Below are positions 20,934-31,169 of a stretch of 64,000 nucleotides of DNA, piece after piece (position 1 is the stretch's first letter; every line of letters starts with the position of its first letter). Both the position numbers and the translations under genes were made by a program. Source of the stretch: Phlyctochytrium arcticum (taxonomy: Eukaryota > Chytridiomycota > Chytridiomycetes > Chytridiales > Chytridiaceae); contig JAHLKI010000003.1 in the NCBI GenBank assembly GCA_025602905.1, forward strand, positions 1,240,001 to 1,304,000, given 5' to 3'. Below the pieces are notes generated by a model. It made no database searches. It was not told where the DNA came from and saw nothing but the letters and a program-made list of their open reading frames with translations.

Positions 20934-22213
20934 ATGCCCAAGAGATCAGAGCGCCAACAAAGGATCCGGGATGTTGAACTCCTTGTACAACTCAAGTTGG
21001 CTGAGGGGACATTGACAAAGCAGAGACATTGACAGGTTTCTTGGCGGCCATTCAAAGTACGCGGTACTTGAGTGATCGCAGCGAGCACAGATTTGCCGCA
21101 AAGAAGTTTTTTCAGGCCGACTGTCTCTTCCACAATATGTCTGATAAACAGTTCCATGTGAAATTCCGGACTGATTGCGCATCCATGGAAAACCTTGTTC
21201 TGGACATTGAAGATCATCCTATCTTCCAGAACAAGAGCAGCAACGGCCAACTCCCCGTCATCTACCAGACCACCTTTGCGCTTAACCGGCTGGGAACCAA
21301 TGGCAGTGCGGCTGGTGCCGTGGCACTGTCCACCAATTTTGGGATCGGTGTGGGCTCGGTCATCAACTATACCGATCGAGTGGTTGAGGCCATTGTCAAC
21401 ACCTGCGCAGATGAATATCTGGCTTGGCCAGCTGCCGCAAGGCGGCGAGAGATTGGAGCAGTACTGGCGGAGGAACGCTTTCCGGGGTGTGTGAGCTTTG
21501 TGGATGGGACCACGCTGCCCTTCGCGTTTAAGCCTGGCCTAGACAGCGAGGTATACTTTGACAGAAAGAAAAGGTGAGAAAGTTAATGCTTGTCCTGTAT
21601 GGCTCTTAGAAACTGATTGCGTTTGCCCCTTCCTCAAAAATAGATATTCTGTCAACAAGCAGGTTATTTGCAACCGCGACCCGAGCATACTTGGGATGAG
21701 GGTCGGCCGTCCTGGGTCGGCCCACAACAGCATGGTCTACAAGTCGATGGCGATGCACAACCGCCCGGATTTGTGTTTCTCCCCTGGCGAGATTTGCTGG
21801 GTGATTCCGCGTACGCCTTGGGCCCGAACATGATCCCAAACTACAAACCACCAGCGGCGAACCTCCAGATCAACATGGAGTACAATTTTGTTGCCGCCAG
21901 ATGCCGTGTTCGGAATGACCACTGCATCGGTATCCTGAAGGGCCGGTTTTCATTCTTGCAGGAGGTTCGGGTCATGATTGCATCCCCAAGGGACGTGGCT
22001 CGTATAAGTAAGTGGGTGCTAGCCTGCTGCATTCTGCACAACAAGCTTGCCAGCCTTGGTGATATGTGGGACAGACAGGAGCCTGATGAAGAAGAGGACC
22101 AGGATACCCCTGTCGTAGAGGAGGGCACCGCGGCAGCTGTGGAAGCGTTCCGGCGTTTAGTCCGGGACGAGCCAGTACAAATCAACTACAAGTCCGGCGT
22201 TCTACCTATATAA
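20934..22213 (+). pseudogene. PIF/Harbinger transposase (DDE_Tnp_4)
   Basis: ATG 20934 begins MPKRSERQQRIRDVELLVQL. A frameshift near 21025 leads into FLAAIQSTRYLSDRSE and FRTDCASMENLVLDIED. The DDE core shows FVDGTTLPFAF (first Asp), an intron at 21574-21642 (GTGAGA...AAATAG), then ICNRDPSILGMRVGRPGSAH and, after a 1-nt deletion near 21785, LLGDSAYALGPNMIPNYKPP and FVAARCRVRNDHCIGILKGR. This is the usual DDE_Tnp_4 layout with the IS5-like core. The gene is about 400 codons, near full size, but has two frameshifts. The hAT at 17892-20810 separates it from its upstream region. Confidence 0.9.
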
Positions 22214-22474
22214 ATAATTTAATAAATCAAGCTTGCAGTTTGTGTTGTAAATATGCTAGTGGAGATGCCGCTGTATGCCGGACGTAGCTGATGGGATCTT
22301 TCGTTTTTGTAGTTAGGTTCTGAACATGTTGACTCCCAAGCGGAGTTTCAGTGGAGTTTTTTGTTTATGTAATGCGCAAGGATAAGATGTGATAAGAACG
22401 CAGAGATGAATAAATATTTTAATGACAGATACAAGTGGAATACTGGAGAAACTGGTTCCTGACAGGAATGCATG

Positions 22475-22613
22475 CTACATCCCTTCAGGGATAGGGATAC
22501 CGTCCATTTGAAGCAACCCTCTGATTTCTTCCTTGCTTCTGCCGGAGGAAAAGATCCCCAACTTGACGGCATTCTGATTGGCTTTCTCTGCACTTGCGCG
22601 CCTCATCGCAACC
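22475..22613 (-). pseudogene. C-terminal piece of an unknown protein next to Harbinger transposase
   Basis: The minus strand reads RRASAEKANQNAVKLG, then IFSSGRSKEEIRGLLQMDGI, PIPEGM and a stop at 22475. It converges on the Harbinger transposase. PIF/Harbinger elements normally carry a second (Myb-like) gene, so this could be its tail; that is inference from position. Homology ends at about 22613, where new sequence starts. Confidence 0.4.
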
Positions 22614-22920
22614 CGGTTTTTTGGCGCCAAAAATTTACATGGGCAATGTCCAACCGCTGGGGGAATTCCTGGAGAATGATGAGGTACCTGAAAAGGGCCT
22701 CAAAACTTATATGAAATATATCTTATCGGTAGCTGAAGTCGAAGAAAGTATACTTAAGAAATTTGAGAGAGCGTGGCAACTACCTAAGCCTAAGTAGAAA
22801 TTGAAGTTAGATGCGAAAAAAGAAGCGTCTTAATTCATCGACCGCGTTCGGACAGGTACATATATGAGCAAAAGAGGGTCCCGTAATGAAGCTAGCAAGT
22901 TGAGCCTGCGTCGGGTGATT

Positions 22921-25388
22921 TTAGATGGGGTGTAAAAAACGGTGAGAGGTTGATCTCCCACCGGCAAGAGACACAGCTCGGAAGACATCATTGTCTGGCT
23001 TACCTTCACTATCACGCGGAACATCTTTGTCAATGTTCTTCAGGAAATGCTCTAGTGACGTAGTCCCAATGGACTGATACATTGCTGAACATTGGCAGGC
23101 TAAAGCGAAGCAACCGCAACGCGCGAGATCGTACTTGAGGTAGGTTGTGGAGAGGAAGTCTCGGACAGGTTTTTTGGTCGTTTTGGAACTGGGGGACGGC
23201 AGATTGGTGATATCACCCAATGGATTCTTCGCAATCGGCAATGGGACCGTTTGAAAACTCTCTACATCAACGGGATTACCATGGTTGACAAAAGTCTGTC
23301 AGCGCAGCTGTAATGGCACAAGTGACTCCCGAATCGTGGCCAGAATAACCTCAGGAGATTCTTTCGCAGATGTAACCGGTTGAGATGAAGGCAGCGGCCT
23401 CTGAATGAGCTTGTAGTATGGTACATCAGACGTGTAAGGGGTCTTGCCGCGCTGCCCAACGACGTCAAAAGAGAAAGTGTACAATGAAGTGAACAAGCTT
23501 ATCAGAAATACGACCATTCTCGGGACAACATCCTCGCTCGCTTTCTCCAAAGGAGATGGAGCAGAAGGACGTGTCTCTTTCTTGATCGGAGAGGCGGCTT
23601 GGTCACGAATCGCATTTTCCCTCGCGGTCATAGCAGCAAGCTGCTTTACTGCGGACTCGCCCCTCATGGCAGTGATCAACATGGCTTTCCTAGATACTTG
23701 ATCGTTGGTATCCTGGTAGCGGATTGCGGCCCGGAAGATGGAGTGAAATACTTCCAAGTCTTCACTTGAGAACTTGGAAAACAGAAAAGCCATGGGAATA
23801 TCATTTGGAAGGAGAGAAGGTAATTTTTCGAAAAGACCAAGCTGGAAGAGAATAATATTGACATAGTTTTTCTTTCCGAAAAGAGCAAACAGAGGGAACA
23901 AACGCGTCAGACACAGCTTGATTTGAAGAAGATCCGCACTCGCCAGAAGGTACGGACAATCAACGGCAATGGGAATGTACTCCTCGAACACAGCAATGAG
24001 GGTGTCGACCATTGCCTTACGGACTGTCGTTGCCTCCGGGTTGCTGGCTGCGGACTTCTTGTACAGTAAGCAGCCAACAACTCCTGCCGGCACTCTTGCC
24101 AGGCAGTCATTGCTAGTGCCAACATGGCCGTCCTTCGCTTTGGTCGCATGTTGATGGGAGTGGTATTTTCCACATCCGGGTACCCCGCGAGCCAAAAGGA
24201 CTGAATGATGGTCCATGCATGCACGAGGACCGCCTCCTGTGCGTTCAAGGCCACATGCATGATATCGGGGATGGGAAGAGCATAGGCCTCGAGATGTTTA
24301 TATCTGGGTGATTGTAGCACTTTGCTAGCGTACATCCAGACATAGAAATCGCCAGCCAGTACAAAGGAATTATGGAAAATTCCCTCTTTGTCCGGGTACT
24401 CAATCTCGGTGAGTAATGCTGCAATTTTGACCATGACAGGCTGCAGATCAAGAGCACTTTTCTTGGAATTGTCATCACTGCCAATGACATAAAAGTCCTC
24501 TTGAGATCCAGCCTTGGTGGCAATACTATGCGCATACATCTTCTTAGATTGCACTTTGCCAATGCGAACTTCTGCGTATGTTTGCGTTTCTGGACTAGCA
24601 AAGACGGAGGAGATCCATGACGTGTCCTGTAGGACATCCTTCAGGACTTGGCTTATTCCAGAAGGGAGAGGTGCATTTGATGTGTCCGGTACAGCGCGAA
24701 CCTGACACCAATGAAAATCGTCAATGGTGACAGCCAACAATGGATCATTCTCCAAGATGTCTTCGACAATACTCTGGTATGCTGTTTTTATGAGATTGTT
24801 GACGCAACCGATGTTTTTCGAAGGATGAAAGCCACAGTTCATCCTCGATAAAAACCGCTGATCAGAGTAGGATGAGGTGATGAAGCGGCGGCCAATGAAT
24901 CTTTTCACATAGTTGCAGCTTTGATCCAGGACGGATCCATCGTAACAAATGAAGACGATGACGTGTCTCATCTTCCGATCGTTGTAGACGGCGGGGTGCT
25001 GGTCAGAGTGACCGAGCATAAGAGATTTGATTTCATAGGCTCGTGGATACTGCTCCACGAATTCATCCATTTCTATGAAGGGATTGCCCGGAAACGGTGG
25101 AGAGATCAAATCTCGCAATGCATTTTGGTATTCCGAGGCTGAAGTTGAGTTCAAACCATTCAGGGTGACCACAGATCCATCGGTTTCGCTCTCTGCTTCT
25201 TGAAAGTGTGCAGCAAGGACGACCTTGCTGTTCTTAGAACCGCCATCATCGATTTCCGTTGTGGATTCATCGGCATCGTCATGGAGGGGGACAAATGGGC
25301 CCCGTTCGATTCCTGCTTCCGACCAGCGTGTGCGGCAATTGTTGCAAACCCACGGGTGGACGAGTCCCGGACCAAAATGCAGCGTCAA
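22921..25388 (-). pseudogene. Second copy of the unplaced DDF/GDFYVW transposon protein
   Basis: Reading down from 25388 the protein shows HPWVCNNCRTRWSEAG, then RMRHVIVFICYDGSVLDQSC-type sequence, LLAVTIDDFHWCQVRAVPD, SFVLAGDFYVWMYASKVL, LPIPDIMHVALNAQEAV, MRPKRRTAMLALAMTAWQEC, FGKKNYVNIILFQLGLF, SSEDLEVFHSIFRAAIRYQD and a Cys-rich end LARCGCFALACQCSAMYQ. Each block aligns with 1034-4178. No ATG is visible at the front (frame opens before 25388), and frame changes occur near 24100 and 23300. I could not find TIRs like those of the first copy, so the element ends are undefined. Function unknown, presumed transposase. Confidence 0.7.
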
Positions 25389-25436
25389 ACCGTTTGACTG
25401 AAGAGTGGGCTATAATCCCATGTCTACGGGTTTTCC

Positions 25437-25530
25437 CCGAGCGTCAAGAGAAAGAGAGGAAAAATGGAGGGAAGGAAGGGAGAAGAGAGGGGAAGAGAGA
25501 GAGAAAAGGGAGGGAGAAAGAGAGATTTAC
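25437..25530 (+). repeat. Purine-rich GGGA/GAGA tract
   Basis: About 94 bp almost entirely A and G on the plus strand (GAGAAAGAGAGGAAAAATGG and so on). It separates the copy-2 transposon protein from the exonuclease-transposase gene. Simple-sequence repeat; could form a triplex, but no function can be read. Confidence 0.8.
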
Positions 25531-25768
25531 GGGACTCTTCTGTGTTGTTTTCTGCTGCTGCTGGCCGAGCCCATGGGCGGGCCGGGGTCGTGGATCATGT
25601 AGCCCAAATCGGTGGATATTAGTGGCGCAGGGCGCAAACGCGATGAACTCCGACGCTGTTCATCAGGCTGTTGAAGTTGCTGTTCAAGTTCGAAGCCGGG
25701 TTTGAATTGAGTGTCCAGTAACAAAGAGATATATAATTGATACAAGTGAAAAGATGAAAATCCAAACA

Positions 25769-28700
25769 CTAATCGAAAAAGAATATAACTAGGAGTACGC
25801 AACATGAACATAAAAAGAATATAACTACGAGTACGCCGTATAAATAGTGACTTTGACTGGATAAGTACTGTATTATCAGACCATAGAAGGAAGAGCAGCG
25901 GTGGCAATCGCAGCGAACTGGATGAAAATGCGAGCGGCCTTTCATTCTACAATTGTCTGGGTTCTGACAGCGACAGTCCTGCCTTGCTAAGGACGGGGAT
26001 TGCTCATTAAGGGTGCACTTTCTGTTTGGTCCTTGATGGAATTCTGGGAAGGCATTTTTGATGTGGCCGCAAGCCGCGCAACTTTTGTGATGAGATGCAG
26101 GTCTCCAGATCGGGCGAGGCGGCACAGGCAGAGATGATGGTGGGGCGGCTGGATAAGCTGGAACGTGCATGGGCCTGGGCGCAAGGGGGGTGTATATACA
26201 ACTTGAGGGACAAGGTGTTGCGGAAATCTGCGGCGGACGGTAAGCTGGAACGTGTGCGGGCCTTGGTGCAAGGGGAATGTATATTGGAAGTGAGGGAAAA
26301 AGTGTTGCGAAAGAGGCTGAATTCATGGGCGTACTTGATGGCAGTTGATGGGGAAAAGGCGTTGCGGAATATGAATCATTCAGAGGAGGGGATGGCGGTG
26401 GATCAGCTTGGTGAATTTCGGCAGAGAACATCGGGGCGTTATTTGCGGCGGGGTGGTCAGTGTTCAGCACAGCATCCATATCTAACAGATCAGAATCAGA
26501 TATATCCCCAAACGATTCATACCCATCGTAGTCGTCATTAATAGGCGTGATGGTGGGGCTGAAGGGTTGGATGCCTCTGGACGGTGGAGGGGCAGGAGTG
26601 GGAGGTGTTGTGGTTTGTTCTGCCACCTGACGCAGATCACGGAATAGCTCCCTGTCGGATTTGCGGATGCTGGTGAGGGCCTCACGCTTATTGATCACTT
26701 GGTTCCATTGTTTCAAATACACTTCCAAGTGCCTTTCCGTCTTCCTTCGGATGTTGTGGCCAAGTGAGGCATTCCAATGACTGACCCAAGTCGAAAACGA
26801 CAACTTCTGCTTCTCTCCCGCCATAGAGGAAGGTTCGGCCGGTGTCATCCATCGCAGATACTCAGACTCAAAGTTGAGCTTCTCCTCTGCTGTTTCAATC
26901 GGAAATACCGCTGCTGCCAACCCAAGTAATTCCATTGCAAAAAACCTGGCAGACTGAGTTAAATCTGGCAGTGGCACATCACCTGCTTCGGACAACGCTA
27001 GCGTCATGACATCCTCACGCGTATCCTCCGCCAGTGACTGCCTGTAGATTTCTGCCAAAGAGCGGGCTTGTTCATTGTTGCTGTCCGTTGCAAAGTCGGA
27101 TGAGTGGCAGAATGCTGTCAGGCCTCCTCGCTCGCCTGTATTGTGGTACATATAGACGATGGGCCAGGTTGGGAAGGGGGAGCTTTCGCTTGACATTGCA
27201 ACAATGTTCTGTATTTCATCGCATAAGTATTGGGCGTAATGCCCCCCAACCACCTGTGGTAAACCACGATTTTGAATGGCTCGATTGAGGTTCCAGCGGT
27301 GAATAAAATCGAGTAAAGCGTAATGTGCCATTTCCGGGGATTTCACTGTTCGGGAGACCAAAACAAGCTTTTGCTTGTGATACCCTTCAATGGCATTAGT
27401 GCCGCGGATGCACCTCCACAAAGGCAGCCCAGACTCAGATCTTCCTGCTTCGTAGTAGAGATGAACATCGTCCAAATCACTGAGGCAACCCTTGCGTACA
27501 TGCCTGAGTACATTTTCCAATCGTTTTTTCGCTTTTGTATTGAATAAGGGGGCCTTTGTTTGAGGATCCTCGACGTCCTTGTAAAGGTCAAAAACTCGTT
27601 GCAGCCGGTTCAGTAATTGCGTTTCTTCAGGGATCACACGCCGACAATGCTTCAGAAAAAAGGTCCATTTGTAGTCCTTTTTCTTTTCAATGTCCGCATC
27701 TGACACTCCTTGCTGTCTCAACACTTGCTCCACTACTTTCACATTGCTGCCGTTGACCAGAAACATAGCATCTCAAAGCGCGCCATGAAGGGCCTGAAAG
27801 CACCGTGCGCCTTCTTCAAAGCTTTCGCAATCCTGTTCATGGCAAGAAAACAATCCAACTTCACTATAATCTTTCCACTTCCGGAAGTCAAATCAACACA
27901 TGCGTCCTCTTCATCGTGATCTTCTGAATCCGACTCATCTTCTTGCATGTCCATGTCCAAAATGCCACCAGGGACCCTCTGCAAATTGTCCTCCGGGACA
28001 GATGTATTCGGGTGAAGAAGCGCTCTGCGTCAGAGGGGGAGGTTGTCGATGCTGGTTTGGGTTTTCGGGCGACTGGTCGTTCCTTGGCTAGAGGTTTGGG
28101 CTTTCGGAGATATATTGCGTCCCAAAGAACAATATCTCCCACCTCCAAGACACCCTTTTCCCCTCCGTTACTGCTTTTGATGGTGGCGGTTGTGAGTTGC
28201 GGCTTGTAAGCAGGGACAAATACTACCGTCAGCTTCACAAACTGTCGGTCAATCTTGCTGCTTCTGACTTTTGTTCTTCGCTGACCTTTCACAACAAGCT
28301 CCTGCCCAACTTCATCAGTCAAACTGGCCCTGCTCTGCACAATCCCGCCTGCAACTGCCTCGATTTTCCCTTTCGAATACAAATGTACCAGATCTCCATC
28401 CACAACAGGTTGGGCGGAACTGAAGCCAGCATCGCTATGCTGCATGATATACTTATAGCATTCCATGCTGGCATACACATCCAAACATGCGTAAACTATT
28501 TGGGCTTGGCTCAGTGATGGTCTTTCCCAATCAGACAGTCGCGTCGCAAGATCTTTTCCGGTTGCTCCCCGAAAAATGCCTCAACCATGTGGTCCAATCC
28601 TCTGCCCATGTTGCACGAAATCTTCCTTTCCTTGGAAAGCAGGTACAGGTCGATCATTCGGTCAGGACACACACTGACTTCGTACGGACTGAGCAGGCGT

Positions 28701-30776
28701 GTGAAATCACCTTTGATGCTAGCTCCTACAAACTTTATGCGCTTGTCTTCGAGCAGGGTCTTGATACACACTGGCAACTGCTTTCGACTCTCATTTTTAT
28801 CCCGCTTCAAATCGAACAAGAATGTTGTTCCGTCGGGTGCCGTGATCTGAACAACGGTACTACCTTGGTCGACTTAATAATGTCGCAATTCCATTCGGCA
28901 TCGAAACCCAGGATAAGTTGGTGATCGAAATGACGGGCATGCGCTTCTGCAATTGTCAGCAACTTGTCGCACGCATTCCGAGCTGCGTCATCCTCGCCTT
29001 TCACATATTGGTAATGGACCCCTTCAGGAAACGTGAATACTGGAAGGGTGGGCAACTCTTCCACACCGGATATCAACAGCTTGCTTGCCCGGTTGGTCTC
29101 CCTGTTGATTCCTTGAAAAATCTTTTCCCATAAGTTGTGGTCAGAACAGCAGTCGTCGGACCAAATGGCCTTCACATTGTCAAATCCATGCATTTTGTAC
29201 CGGAGGGCCAATAACCTCATGCGATCAGTTAGATCAGACAATGCGTGAGTTAGCATGGGTACTTGCAGGACGATTTGAGAGTATTCATTGTTGATAGTGT
29301 AAAGCCCAATAATAGGCCGATGTGACTGGGCGTTGACGTCCGCTCGGCGACCTCGAATGACCATTTTCATGGCTTCTTTATGTAATCCGTCAGGGCCCCA
29401 GACCTGCCCATCAATCAGCTGTTGATGACGGTGCATATATTCCTCTAACGTCCATTTCTTGCCACTGGCCTCCTACAGCAGAGTTGTTCAGACGTATACA
29501 CTTCGAGAGAAACTTCAAGGAATACATACCACCAAAACAACCATTTTAAAGAGTTGCGTGTACACTGTTGAAAGATAGTGCTCCGACGGGATAAATCCTT
29601 TGTACCAGTGCTCGTCATCAAACCCACCAAAGTCTAAGTAAGTTCTAGCCAGCTCTACCTTTACCCGTGGAAGCAATTGCCCCTTGCCAGCCTGTAGAAC
29701 GTTTTGCCGGGCGGTATGAAGTCTGGACACATACACCAGAAGCAACGTAGTGTATCTCTCCATATGACTTTGAACCAAGTGGCCCCGGCAAGCTTTACGC
29801 CCTTTCCGTGTACAATATCGTCGCGCAAAAGATGCAAAATACGCCGGAGTATAGCGCTTCTCTGGGTTATGACAATAGGAAATGACGCTCTCAGGGCCGG
29901 GTTGAGAAGGTCAATGACCTTTTGATCACAGCCATGGAATGTTCCGTGGAGTTCAGTTGTCTTGGTACCAGCTTTCAATTTGGAGCAACCGGAGCACTCA
30001 TAGCAATAAGAGAGAAGGTACCGTATGCAATCCTCCATAATGACACGTCTCAAAGTCCTTGAAAATCCATCGCGTGTAACAGTAGAGGTTTTCTCACAGT
30101 ACGGACAAGGGGGTTTGTCGCCTTTTACCATGCCGGGGAACTGTAGCTCTGAAATCCAAACAAACACAGGCTGGGAATAGGAAATTGGGGTCAAATCTAG
30201 TGCTGAGAATACCATAAAGGGAATATACCTTCAAAAAGAAATGAGAACGCACTGGGAACTCGTCCAAAGGGGCCTCCTGGCAGCCTAGGGCACGATCTAT
30301 GGGATACACCCAGAAATCCTCGAAGGGGAGGGGAATTTTGGCTTTGCTGCAGTACTCCACAACTTTCTTGATCCATGCATGGAAACTATCATGATTCTGG
30401 TAACGCTGTTTCTCTAACAGCGGAGGGTTAGGGGTTAGGGTTACCCTAAAGCGTTCTTGGCGGCATCCGTCCGGCTGCTTGGTACTTGCATAGATGTTTG
30501 GAACGGGTATTGCTGTCTGGCAGGTCCAGGGCCTCTTGTTCTCTTATGGACTGCTGATTGGAATGCGGGCACTGTATTCGCTTGGGAACTCGCATTTACA
30601 TTTGAGACATCGCCAACAGCGGCAGAAGGACTTGTGCTAGCGGTAGTGGCAGGCGTAGAGAGGGTAGCTGAATTACCCGCCGATGATGTAGCAGCTCTGG
30701 TTGTCGCTTCATGCTGCTGAGATTGACGGAGGAAGAAACTCTCTAAACTGCCCTTTTGCGAACCATCAGGTCCCAT
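25769..30776 (-). pseudogene. Large fusion: DUF6729-like zinc head, transposase-like core, DEDDy 3'-5' exonuclease
   Basis: ATG 30776 opens MGPDGSQKGSLESFFLRQSQ, then a Ser/Thr/Ala-rich region, FPVRSHFFLK, and a zinc-ribbon-like part with CPYCEKTSTVTRDGFSRTLR and YCYECSGCSKL. Next, after an intron near 29475-29530, comes RPIIGLYTINNEYSQIVLQV and FDNVKAIWSDDCCSD. The exonuclease follows: motif I LGFDAEWNCDI, motif II FVGASIKGDFTRL, motif III YACLDVYASMECY, giving D-x-E, D and Y..D of the DEDDy class. Downstream are FLAMNRIAKALKKAHG, WRCIRGTNAIEGYHKQ, a Pro-rich region with repeats of PRPAHVPAYRPPQ type, and a Cys/His end (CAACGH ... CDCHRC). Frameshifts near 28850, 28555 and 27790 show decay. 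DUF6729 plus exonuclease is recalled from fungal and algal proteins; the transposase role is inference. Confidence 0.72.
30425..30450 (+). repeat. Interstitial telomere-like tract inside the fusion gene
   Basis: GGGTTAGGGGTTAGGGTTAC followed by CCTAAA: about two and a half copies of the fungal TTAGGG-type repeat (one TTAGGGG) running into an inverted CCCTAA. It breaks the frame between NAL and EKQRYQNHDSFHAWIKK, and there is no frame-restoring GT-AG intron. Confidence 0.6.
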
Positions 30777-30982
30777 ATTTTGGCGACTTTACTCGAGGTC
30801 TATGATAGGACAAAAGGCAATAGTTGGATTTGAGATGTTTTCATGGCAGGGTAAGTGTATTGGACAATTTTAGATGGGAGCAAGACAGGCTGTGTATTGG
30901 TGATTGAAAACAAAAAGAAATAAAATTGATCTGACCATGGCGGAGCTGCTTATCTAACGGTCATTCTGCCATATTTGCTCAA

Positions 30983-31082
30983 GGACAGCAGAACCGCTGC
31001 ACTGGGTCAACCAGGCAGACAGGAGCCGCTCTACTGGGTCGACTGGACAGCCGGAGCCGCTTCGATGGGTCGACTGGACAGA
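30983..31082. repeat. Tandem repeat, 31-32 bp unit, three copies
   Basis: The CCGCTnnnnTGGGTC core occurs at 30994, 31026 and 31057, flanked by GACTGGACAG. It lies between the start of the fusion gene and the 5' end of a MULE, and could be subterminal to either. Confidence 0.7.
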
Positions 31083-31169
31083 AATATCACCTTTTTGAGC
31101 GGCGAGCCGCGCTCCTGGGTCAAAAGGAGAGCGCCTCGACTGCCCAGTGCTCGTGGCCTAAACTGCCCA

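Noticed and set aside
22600..25700. TIRs of the second unplaced-family copy
   Set aside because: Scanned both flanks for CCCCAGGGCG-like and other inverted pairs by eye; nothing convincing.
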